DNA of 45,458 bases, taken from the IMG/VR virus record IMGVR_UViG_3300003323_000295, positions 1-45,458 of that record; one strand, given 5' to 3'. The notes below the pieces were generated by a model. That model searched no databases, was not told the DNA's origin, and saw nothing but the letters and a program-made list of their open reading frames with translations. The first letter of the stretch is position 1. Every line of letters begins with the position of its first letter. This DNA comes from a virus. Below are positions 39,687 through 45,458 of this stretch, piece after piece. The position numbers and the translations under genes were made by a program.

Positions 39687-39928
39687 CTCAATACATCAAC
39701 GATCCTCATCGCGTTGTCACTAGCGGGCAGTGCTTCTGTACTGGGCCACAAAAAGGCGAACCCGAATGTCCATGCGCCATGAAAGCGAAGCAGCTTTCGA
39801 TCATGCATGGCAATCCGGCATCTCAGCCAAAGCAGGGATGGATTTGCCCGCGTTGCGGCACTGTCAATGGCCCAATCATCCCGACCTGCATGAATGCGCC
39901 GTGCAATCCGATGAAGGTGACGGCATGA
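39683..39928 (+). CDS. Zinc-ribbon hypothetical protein, 81 aa
   Basis: Two Cys clusters: SGQCFCTGPQKGEPECPC and WICPRCGTVNGP...CMNAPC. Probable double zinc ribbon. The second half matches the zinc ribbon seen in several phage accessory proteins. Function unknown. Confidence 0.7.
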   Translation: MTQYINDPHRVVTSGQCFCTGPQKGEPECPCAMKAKQLSIMHGNPASQPKQGWICPRCGTVNGPIIPTCMNAPCNPMKVTA

Positions 39929-40413
39929 AAGTTTTGTTCCTTGATATCGATGGCGTCCTCAACAGTCGGCGCACGGTTGTGGCTACAGGCTACTTTCCGC
40001 ACTGCTTCGATGAAGAAAACAAAAAGCGTTTTGATTGGGTGGCTGTTGGCCTAATTCGCGTGCTTTGCGAAAAGGAAAACGCCTCCATCGTGTTGTCTTC
40101 TTCATGGCGTCACGGCACGCATGCAGTACATGCGTGCGCCAATGGCCTTGATCTCCCGATTTTCGACAAGACGCCTGACCTGCCAGGTGTGCGCGGCGAG
40201 GAAATTCAAGATTGGCTTAACCGCCATCCGGAGGTAACGCACTACGCCATCGTGGACGACAACAGAGACATGCTGGAGTCGCAACGCGATCACTTCGTGC
40301 AGACAGATGAAGCCGAAGGGCTTTCTTTCGCTGATTTTAAGGCGCTCCAGCGAATCCTTCAGGGGCGGCTCGGCGGAGTGCAGCGAAAGTCGATTTTGTG
40401 GGAGGACGCATGA
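39925..40413 (+). CDS. HAD-superfamily phosphatase
   Basis: 162 residues. Begins MKVLFLDIDGVLNSRR, the HAD motif I with the nucleophile Asp (DxDGV), then VLSSSWR (motif II Ser) and YAIVDDNRDM (motif IV Asp pair). The small size and RNA-repair-type SSSWR match the HAD domain seen in Swiss Army Knife RNA repair proteins. Likely a 5'- or 3'-phosphatase acting on nucleic acid or nucleotides. Starts at an ATGA overlap. Confidence 0.85.
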   Translation: MKVLFLDIDGVLNSRRTVVATGYFPHCFDEENKKRFDWVAVGLIRVLCEKENASIVLSSSWRHGTHAVHACANGLDLPIFDKTPDLPGVRGEEIQDWLNRHPEVTHYAIVDDNRDMLESQRDHFVQTDEAEGLSFADFKALQRILQGRLGGVQRKSILWEDA

Positions 40414-40586
40414 CTCAAGAAGGAATTTCTCTCATCCGTATCGACCAACTCCGAGAAGAAGGCAAGCAAGCCGCGCGAGATGGCCTGCCGTTCAACGCCA
40501 ACCCCTACCCTTACAAATCAGAGCACGCATCGCAGTGGGAGCGAGGTTACATCGCTGGCATGCGGCCGGAGGAAGAAGCGGAATGA
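40410..40586 (+). CDS. RMF-like small protein (first copy)
   Basis: 58 residues. The core EEGKQAARDGLPFNANPYPYKSE...SQWERGYIAGM matches the ribosome modulation factor (RMF) pattern (G..A...G....NPY......W..G). Host RMF dimerises and inactivates ribosomes in stationary phase; phage versions are common but untested. ATG 40410 follows GGGAGGA and overlaps the HAD stop. A second RMF-like gene is at 42042. Confidence 0.75.
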   Translation: MTQEGISLIRIDQLREEGKQAARDGLPFNANPYPYKSEHASQWERGYIAGMRPEEEAE

Positions 40587-41125
40587 GCGAAAAGCCAACC
40601 AACCCGAAGGACGCGATCGCGACGAACAAATTGCCGTCTCACTTGGTTTCGCCAATCGTGAAGGCCTATCAGGCGATTTCGCATTTTCTTGGCAACGTCA
40701 AGTACGGCGCTTGGAATTACCGCGGCGCAGGTGCGCGGGCTTCCGTCTACAAGGCTGCGCTGGACAGACACGTCGACGCTTGGTGGGAAGGTGAGGAGCT
40801 AGATCCAACGGATGGGACACCGCACCTTGCCAATGCGCTTGCGTGTATCGGCATCCTGATTGATGCAAAGCACGCTGGCAAGTTGGTTGACGACCGGCCG
40901 CCAAGCTTGCACGGCGAACTAGCCACGGTACGCGCCAAGTTTGAGGCGCTGATGCCGATCATTCGCGAACGCTACGCCGACAAAGCCCCATATCACTACA
41001 GCATCGCCGACACCAAAGGCATGGCCGAACACGCAGCGCGCGAGGCCGATGCGCGCCTGATCGCGGAATCCAATGCAGCAGTACATGGCCACCCGCCAAT
41101 CCAAGTCACCGAGGTTTTGAAATGA
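40583..41125 (+). CDS. dATP/dGTP diphosphohydrolase-like protein (DUF5664)
   Basis: 180 residues. The N-terminal two thirds (NPKDAIATNKLPSHLVSPIVKAYQ...KYGAWNYRGAGARASVYKAALDRHVDAWWEGEELDPTDGTPHLANALACIGILIDA...DDRPP) match the DUF5664/dGTP_diPhyd_N family, with its HxxxWW and EExDP residues. The family includes the MazZ enzyme of phages that use modified adenine; here there is no neighbouring purine synthetase homologue, so the role may be dNTP pool control. C-terminal tail is helical. Confidence 0.85.
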   Translation: MSEKPTNPKDAIATNKLPSHLVSPIVKAYQAISHFLGNVKYGAWNYRGAGARASVYKAALDRHVDAWWEGEELDPTDGTPHLANALACIGILIDAKHAGKLVDDRPPSLHGELATVRAKFEALMPIIRERYADKAPYHYSIADTKGMAEHAAREADARLIAESNAAVHGHPPIQVTEVLK

Positions 41126-41376
41126 CCCAAACTCGCCTCGGCTCGCTTTACGAAGCGATTATCAATGTGGTGATCGGGTTCTCGATCAACTATTTCGCCA
41201 ACCTTCTGATCTTTCCTTTATTTGGATTGCATATCTCGCCCAGCGCCAACTTTGTGATGGGCCTGATCTACACAGCCATCTCAATCGCGCGCTCGTATGC
41301 CATTCGGCGTTGGTTCAACGCACGCCTGCAAGCCGCTGCGCAACGACTAGCAAATTTGTCTGGAGATCAGGCATGA
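41122..41376 (+). CDS. Small membrane protein (DUF7220-like)
   Basis: 84 residues with two hydrophobic segments (NVVIGFSINYFANLLIFPLFG and ANFVMGLIYTAISIA) and a conserved RSYAIRRWFNARL. This pattern matches a small phage membrane family. Start overlaps the previous stop as ATGA. Function unknown. Confidence 0.8.
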   Translation: MTQTRLGSLYEAIINVVIGFSINYFANLLIFPLFGLHISPSANFVMGLIYTAISIARSYAIRRWFNARLQAAAQRLANLSGDQA

Positions 41377-41522
41377 AGCGCGCCCTAACCCTTATTTCCG
41401 CCCTCGTCGGCGCGCTGATCTACGCCGCCGTGACCGTCTGCCTGGTGCCGTTCGCTGGCGCGATCTGGGCGCTGAGCTGTCTCGCTCGCGGGCTGGAGTG
41501 GATTCAGGAGCGCGTCGCGTGA
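41373..41522 (+). CDS. Small membrane protein, 49 aa
   Basis: 49 residues with one or two hydrophobic segments (LISALVGALIYAAVTVCLVPFAGAIWAL). Starts at ATG 41373 overlapping the preceding stop and ends with a GTGA overlap with the next gene. No family recognised. Confidence 0.7.
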   Translation: MKRALTLISALVGALIYAAVTVCLVPFAGAIWALSCLARGLEWIQERVA

Positions 41523-41848
41523 GGAAGTATCGCAACGTCAAGGTTCAGACCGAGGCCGGCACATTCGATTCCAAGCGTGAGCATGCGCGCTATTTGGAGC
41601 TGCTGATGATGCAGCGACAGAAATCGATCAGCAACCTCCGTAGACAGGTCGAATACATCTTGATCCCGGCGCAGCGTGACGCGGATGGCAAAGCCATTCG
41701 ATCAGTCAAATACATCGCCGACTTTGTCTATGACCTGAATGGGAAACAGGTCGTGGAGGACGTGAAAGGCGTCCGCACTAAGGACTTCATTCTCAAAGCC
41801 AAGCTGATGCTCCATGTACACGGCATCACGGTCAAGGAGACGAAATGA
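41519..41848 (+). CDS. DUF1064-like nuclease
   Basis: 109 residues from GTG 41519. Segments FDSKREHARYLELLMMQR, YIADFVYDLNGKQVVEDVKG and KAKLMLHVHG match the DUF1064 family, whose DFVY...VEDVKG resembles PD-(D/E)XK nuclease active sites (Glu and Lys). Phage members may act in replication or recombination as Holliday-junction or resection nucleases (inference). Confidence 0.85.
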   Translation: MRKYRNVKVQTEAGTFDSKREHARYLELLMMQRQKSISNLRRQVEYILIPAQRDADGKAIRSVKYIADFVYDLNGKQVVEDVKGVRTKDFILKAKLMLHVHGITVKETK

Positions 41849-42045
41849 CCGCCACCATCCACACCCTGAAGATTCAGCACAAGTACCCGCAGGAAGTGAA
41901 ACAAGAGGGGGTTGTTCAGCACACCTGCGGAAGCACCTTGTTTCGGATCAGCGCGATGGGCAACGTCTACTGCAATAAGTGTTCGCAGATGCTGGAGAGC
42001 CTTGAGGTATGTGACCGCATGCCTGTGGATGGGAGCGCGGCATGA
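41845..42045 (+). CDS. Zinc-ribbon hypothetical protein, 66 aa
   Basis: 66 residues with two Cys pairs (QHTCGSTLFRIS, YCNKCSQML), a single zinc ribbon. Start overlaps the previous stop by ATGA. Unknown role. Confidence 0.75.
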   Translation: MTATIHTLKIQHKYPQEVKQEGVVQHTCGSTLFRISAMGNVYCNKCSQMLESLEVCDRMPVDGSAA

Positions 42046-42227
42046 CGCCCGTTATCGTCCTCCCATCAGTTGAAGACGAGGGCGCCAAAGCATTCCAGAT
42101 CGGCCGACGCGTTGGGACATACAGGCCATATGGATTCGCTTTCTGCCCCTACAAGCCTGGCAGCACTCTACACGATAGCTGGATGCGTGGGTACGTGGAG
42201 ATTTTTGATGCGGTGAGCCGGTCATGA
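42042..42227 (+). CDS. RMF-like small protein (second copy)
   Basis: 61 residues. Core EGAKAFQIGRRVGTYRPYGFAFCPYKPGSTLHDSWMRGYVEIF has the RMF-like pattern (G.....G....CPY.PG.....W..G). It is divergent from the copy at 40410 but shares the same layout, so the two may be paralogues or independently acquired. Overlaps neighbours on both sides. Confidence 0.65.
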   Translation: MTPVIVLPSVEDEGAKAFQIGRRVGTYRPYGFAFCPYKPGSTLHDSWMRGYVEIFDAVSRS

Positions 42228-42787
42228 GTGAAAGAAGAACCGTATCTCACGGGAGAAAGCTGCTCGTACTGTCAGAGCAAGATGTGGCGCGCTTCTGGTC
42301 GAAGGTCGACATTTGCGGCGAGGATGATTGCTGGCCCTGGCTTGCGGGAAGCGCGAATAAAAGCGGCGACGACAGCTATGGCGCATTTTGGGCTGCCGGA
42401 ACGAATCTTCGCGCTCACCGAGTAGCGTTTGAACTAGCGAAAGGCTCGGCCGCTGGCATGCTTGTGTGCCATTCATGCGATCACCCGCCGTGCTGTAACC
42501 CCAAACATCATTTTGTTGGGACTGTTAACGACAACAACCAGGATAAGAAGCGCAAGGGGCGCGCACATGGCGGCGCTGGTGACCGCCATTGGTCAAAGAC
42601 TCACCCGCACTTGGTTCCGCATGGATCGGCGAGTCATCGCGCAAAACTGGTGGAAGAACAAGTCAGAGAAATTCGTCGGCGAAGGGCCGCTGGAGAATCG
42701 CAGCGCGCGATAGCGGCGGCATTCAATGTCTCACGTCGAACCATCACCTTTATTGAGCAGGGAAAGACGTGGAAGCACATTCTATAA
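42224..42787 (+). CDS. HNH endonuclease with C-terminal HTH
   Basis: 187 residues. The core LVCHSCDHPPCCNPKHHFVGT...DNNQDKKRKGR is the HNH_3 signature; C-terminal residues about 140-180 form an HTH (EIRRRRAAGESQRAIAAAFNVSRRTI). A typical phage homing endonuclease. It overlaps the preceding gene as ATGA and the following gene by 19 bases, which makes it well integrated in the operon. Confidence 0.9.
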   Translation: MSERRTVSHGRKLLVLSEQDVARFWSKVDICGEDDCWPWLAGSANKSGDDSYGAFWAAGTNLRAHRVAFELAKGSAAGMLVCHSCDHPPCCNPKHHFVGTVNDNNQDKKRKGRAHGGAGDRHWSKTHPHLVPHGSASHRAKLVEEQVREIRRRRAAGESQRAIAAAFNVSRRTITFIEQGKTWKHIL

Positions 42788-43263
42788 AGCCGACATTCGC
42801 CGGGGAAGTCCAATTGTGTTCATGGTCAGAAACGCACAGCGGGGGCGCGAAGATCGTTCTGTGGCTTTCCGATCCATCCGATCTTGACGCCTTCCGCGCA
42901 TTGACCGTACGCAAGGGTAATACCGCCGGTCATCGTTTCATGGCGGTCCTTGTGGAGGTGGGCGATGACGAACAGCCAATTCAGCCTCCCAAGCAGGACG
43001 AAAAAGAATCTAAGGGAGGCGCGCTTGCCAAGCTGGCCGGCATGTTTTGTCAGCAGCCCGAATTCTGGGGATTCCTTGGCGCATGGGAGGGCGACGCGAT
43101 ATTCCCTATTGTCACCAATGCCGACAGTGCCGCTACCGCTATACGCGCAATCTGCGGCGTTGAAAGTCGCGCCGAATTGGATAGCAGCACCGAGGCTGCG
43201 GCGATCTTTCACGAGCAAATCAGATTGCCTTTCGTCAGATGGAAACAGGGAGTGCGCGGATGA
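42769..43263 (+). CDS. Hypothetical protein conserved in phages of this type
   Basis: 164 residues from GTG 42769. The start IKPTFAGEVQLCSWSETHSGG followed by IVLWLSDPSDLDAFRAL, and a C-terminal AICGVESRAELDSSTEAAAIFHEQIRLPF, match an unnamed phage family near replication or recombination genes. The ribosome binding site GGGAAAG lies inside the HNH gene. Function unknown. Confidence 0.75.
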   Translation: MEAHSIKPTFAGEVQLCSWSETHSGGAKIVLWLSDPSDLDAFRALTVRKGNTAGHRFMAVLVEVGDDEQPIQPPKQDEKESKGGALAKLAGMFCQQPEFWGFLGAWEGDAIFPIVTNADSAATAIRAICGVESRAELDSSTEAAAIFHEQIRLPFVRWKQGVRG

Positions 43264-43400
43264 TGAATTTCGCACACATGTCGATCGTCCTAGTAAGTCT
43301 CGCTAGCGGCACGTATTTGGTAGCGACTGAGCATTACGGATGGGCGTGGATTCCGTTTCTTGTCGCCGCCGATCTTATCGAAAGGGCAGCCAAGAAATGA
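43260..43400 (+). CDS. Small membrane protein, 46 aa
   Basis: ATG 43260 overlaps the previous stop (ATGA); the product MMNFAHMSIVLVSLASGTYL contains one to two hydrophobic segments and ends ADLIERAAKK. Short but framed by overlaps at both ends, so likely real. Confidence 0.65.
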   Translation: MMNFAHMSIVLVSLASGTYLVATEHYGWAWIPFLVAADLIERAAKK

Positions 43401-43573
43401 GAATCCTAATCAGCGCAGACACATATCTATACACCTGCCACGTCGGGTTATTTTTCCGAGTTCGCGGCTATGGCGTGTCCATCGAAAAGGATCGCCCTCG
43501 CCTGTTTTCTGAGCGCATTGGATTCCGGCGCGTCTACCGCTTTGGGCGATGGGCGGTGGAGTTTCTGTCGTGA
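43397..43573 (+). CDS. Small hypothetical protein, 58 aa
   Basis: 58 residues, beta-rich and basic (GLFFRVRGYGVSIEKDRPRLFSERIGFRRVYRFG). The RPxLFSER segment recurs in small phage proteins. Start overlaps the preceding stop. No function known. Confidence 0.7.
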   Translation: MRILISADTYLYTCHVGLFFRVRGYGVSIEKDRPRLFSERIGFRRVYRFGRWAVEFLS

Positions 43574-43869
43574 GCAAGAACGCCACCAAATCCGAGCGCG
43601 AGCACATGGCGCGCGTCAAGAAGATGAACTGCATATGCTGCACATTGCTGGGTCGCCAGCAACAGTCAGTCACCGATGTTCATCACATCCGAGAGGGACA
43701 GGGTGGTGCGCAGCGCGCCGGCAACTTCCTTGTGCTGCCTTTGTGTCACGACGACTGTCACCAAGGCAGCAATGGCGTTCACGGGGACAAGACGTACCTG
43801 CGGATTCTCAAGTGCACCGAGCTGGATCTGCTAAATGCGACGCTTGATGCGTTGCACCGGGGGCGTTGA
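43570..43869 (+). CDS. Ref-family (RecA-dependent) nuclease-like protein
   Basis: 99 residues from GTG 43570, with a zinc/His core: MNCICCTLLG, VTDVHHIREG and LCHDDCHQG. This matches the Ref family of P1-type nucleases, which cut DNA in RecA-stimulated reactions and resemble HNH folds. Located in the replication/recombination region. Overlaps the preceding gene by GTGA. Confidence 0.82.
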   Translation: MSKNATKSEREHMARVKKMNCICCTLLGRQQQSVTDVHHIREGQGGAQRAGNFLVLPLCHDDCHQGSNGVHGDKTYLRILKCTELDLLNATLDALHRGR

Positions 43870-44066
43870 TGGCTTTTCCACACCACTGCTACCGCGACCC
43901 ACTCGAACAACTGATCCGCGCGGAAAGTTTTCGTTGTACCGGCTGCACCCACGAAGAACGCAAAGAACTGTTCGGCACGGTAATTCACGTCTGCAAACTA
44001 AAGAACCGCGACGGATCGCCGCGCAAACATGGTCAGCGCTGCAGTAAATATAAGGGGGAAGAATGA
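43869..44066 (+). CDS. Small cysteine-rich hypothetical protein
   Basis: 65 residues from ATG 43869 (TGATG overlap) with RCTGCTHEERK and HVCKLKNRD...RCSKY, a probable zinc-binding fold. Basic. Unknown function. Confidence 0.72.
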   Translation: MAFPHHCYRDPLEQLIRAESFRCTGCTHEERKELFGTVIHVCKLKNRDGSPRKHGQRCSKYKGEE

Positions 44067-44587
44067 AGATTTTCCGCGATACCGACGCCCTGCTCCGCTG
44101 GGCTTATGCCATCGTTGAGCAACCGATCTGCAAGATATCCGACGCGCAAAGAGCGATGGCCGGCGCGAGCGACACAAACAAGAGCGCGGATGGCGCCCTG
44201 AGCATTCAGGATCAGCACGGCCAGGCCGCGATGGTCCGACGTTACATCGAGGGCATGCCGGAACTGCTGCAGGCGTACGCATGGGCCTCGTACTCATGGG
44301 CCGAGCATGAGCGCAAAGGCGGCAACTACGTGCTCGACCTACACCTTGCAACCGAGACGGGCATCGTCAACGGCTTGATGCGCTTCCTGCTGATGCGCCG
44401 ACAGATCGAGTTGGGCCAGTCGCGGTGCATGTCCTGCGAGCGGATCGCGGAGAAAGTCGGCGTTCACAAACGTACGATCCAGCGCTATGAGCCGAAGGTA
44501 AAGACGGCGATGGATGTCCTGCGGAAGCGCTTCTTCGACATGGCAGACCTGCATTTCGCGGATTCCGGCCTGATCCGCACAAGCTGA
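44063..44587 (+). CDS. Late-gene regulator candidate (antiterminator Q-like or activator)
   Basis: 174 residues. The C-terminal half (GQSRCMSCERIAEKVGVHKRTIQRYEPKVKTAMDVLRKRF) is a CxxC-linked helix-turn-helix of the kind found in phage late regulators. It is the last gene of the early operon, the usual place of Q-type antiterminators, and the late operon contains multiple intrinsic terminators that would need one. The assignment is by position and HTH only. Confidence 0.6.
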   Translation: MKIFRDTDALLRWAYAIVEQPICKISDAQRAMAGASDTNKSADGALSIQDQHGQAAMVRRYIEGMPELLQAYAWASYSWAEHERKGGNYVLDLHLATETGIVNGLMRFLLMRRQIELGQSRCMSCERIAEKVGVHKRTIQRYEPKVKTAMDVLRKRFFDMADLHFADSGLIRTS

Positions 44588-44602
44588 TTTTCGATATTCT
44601 TC

Positions 44603-44631
44603 TTGATAACACGTTATCACTTTGCTAGAGT
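44603..44631 (+). promoter_or_regulatory. Promoter with overlapping perfect operator
   Basis: TTGATA (44603-44608), 17 bases, TAGAGT (44626-44631). The palindrome TGATAAC-AC-GTTATCA at 44604-44619 covers the -35 and part of the spacer. Confidence 0.68.
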
Positions 44632-44682
44632 ACTCACACGCGCCTGGAGTTAAGCGCGCAAACCATCCAAACGGGAGAACCC

Positions 44683-45051
44683 ATGCAACAGATCCAGATC
44701 CCACCGCTCGCTGAAGGCGAAATCTATCTCGGCGGCTTCGTCGATGCGAATGGCGATGTCACGCACACGATTCTCCTCCCCGATGAAGCCGGGAAACGTC
44801 TGTCTTGGCCTGACGCCATGAGGTGGGCTAAGAGCTTGAATGCCGATCTGCCGACGCGCGCCGAACTGGTGATCGCCTTCGAACAGCACCGCGGCGAATT
44901 CAAGGAAGCTGCGTACTGGTCCAACACGCCCGACGCCGATCCGGAATATGCCGGCTGGGCTTGGTATCACTACTTCACCAGCGGCGGGCAGGACCTCACC
45001 CATCAGGACCGCGAGCTGCGCGCCCGTGCCGTCCGCAGATTGACCGTTTAA
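44683..45051 (+). CDS. DUF1566-like lectin-fold protein
   Basis: 122 residues. The C-terminal half (ADLPTRAELVIAFEQ...AAYWSNTPDADPEYAGWAWYHYFTSGGQ...ARAVRRL) matches the DUF1566/C-type-lectin-like pattern also seen in variable proteins of diversity-generating retroelements. No reverse transcriptase is present in the window. Transcribed from the repressor-linked promoter at 44603, behind GGGAGAACCC. A paralogue follows. Confidence 0.75.
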   Translation: MQQIQIPPLAEGEIYLGGFVDANGDVTHTILLPDEAGKRLSWPDAMRWAKSLNADLPTRAELVIAFEQHRGEFKEAAYWSNTPDADPEYAGWAWYHYFTSGGQDLTHQDRELRARAVRRLTV

Positions 45052-45082
45052 CCCTTTATCAATTTTTCAAGGAGCGTTTCTA

Positions 45083-45458
45083 ATGACGATCACGCTTGAA
45101 GCTATTGAAGAACAGCAGAGCCGTGTCACAGCCATGATCGAGGCGTTCAAAAAACAAGCCTCGGCGACGGAATTCCATATCGACGCGGTCACCATTCCGC
45201 TCGCCGCGGGTGAGCGTGTCGCAGGACCGATTTTGAACGACGACGGCACGCTGAGCCACTACTTGATCCTGCTGCCCGGCGAAGCCGAAGAAGTGAACTG
45301 GGCGGATGCATCCAAGTGGGCCGAAGAAAAAGGCGGAGTGCTTCCGAACCGCCGCGAGCAGTCCCTCCTGTACACCAACCTCAAAAGCGAGTTTCAGGGG
45401 GCTTGGTATTGGTCCAGTGAAGCGCATGAACGTGAATCCGGCTGGGCTTGGTATCAGA
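45083..45458 (+). CDS. DUF1566-like paralogue, cut by the window end
   Basis: Starts at ATG 45083 behind AAGGAG and stays open to the last base (125 codons). An N-terminal helix (TLEAIEEQQSRVTAMIEAFK) is added; the shared part is EEVNWADASKWAEEKGGVLPNRREQ...WYWSSEAHERESGWAWY. It lacks the final ARAVRRL part within the window. Probably ends beyond 45458. Confidence 0.72.
   Translation, partial: MTITLEAIEEQQSRVTAMIEAFKKQASATEFHIDAVTIPLAAGERVAGPILNDDGTLSHYLILLPGEAEEVNWADASKWAEEKGGVLPNRREQSLLYTNLKSEFQGAWYWSSEAHERESGWAWYQ

Noticed and set aside
1-45458. Search for an integrase, attachment site, methyltransferase or toxin-antitoxin pair
   Set aside because: None of the readable proteins shows the catalytic motifs; the integration system, if any, lies outside the window.

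Overview
The window is a compact, coding-dense stretch of a tailed-phage genome (temperate contractile-tail myophage, or the corresponding prophage). The moderately high GC, many ATGA/GTGA/TGATG gene overlaps and the protein families present (sheath, tube, J-type baseplate, DUF2184-like capsid, DUF2213-like head protein, DUF5664-like diphosphohydrolase, DUF1566-like lectins) suggest a Burkholderiales host (Burkholderia, Paraburkholderia or Ralstonia). The host is an inference; no host gene, integrase or attachment site was seen.

Layout. (1) 1-1915, plus strand: small cysteine-rich or hypothetical accessory genes. (2) 1912-33930, minus strand (read right to left): DUF2280-like and large terminase, portal, Mu F-like head protein, a NUDIX-protease-scaffold fusion, decoration and major capsid proteins, connector proteins, sheath, tube, tail chaperone with a -1 frameshift site, short tape measure with a lytic transglycosylase domain, baseplate, fibres and tailspike, then lysis genes (holin-like, GH19 endolysin) and accessory genes (lipoprotein, patatin-like lipase, metallophosphoesterase). 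One plus-strand gene, an acyltransferase typical of O-antigen modification, interrupts this operon. HNH nucleases are scattered through it. (3) 33940-35460: a noncoding control region with a terminator, tRNA-Met, tRNA-Gly, about 0.8 kb without a credible ORF but packed with strong inverted repeats (candidate large structured RNA), and two promoters. (4) 35460-36214: a minus-strand CI-like repressor with a near-consensus, apparently leaderless promoter and tandem operators. (5) 36240-45458, plus strand: Cro-position gene, replication initiator and helicase-loader-like gene, then about 20 overlapping small genes (HAD phosphatase, two RMF-like proteins, dNTP diphosphohydrolase-like, DUF1064-like nuclease, HNH, Ref-like nuclease), a late regulator candidate, and two DUF1566-like paralogues, the last cut by the window end.

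How it fits together. A palindrome of the form TGATAAC-N2-GTTATCA recurs at the repressor/early switch, before the replication gene, before 38445, over the promoter before 44683, and in imperfect form before the acyltransferase, suggesting one repressor regulon. The late operon holds several intrinsic terminators placed directly before ribosome binding sites, which implies antitermination or deliberate attenuation; the regulator at 44063 is a candidate for this role. The most novel features are the structured region beside the tRNAs, the dispersed operator set, and the NUDIX-protease-scaffold fusion.
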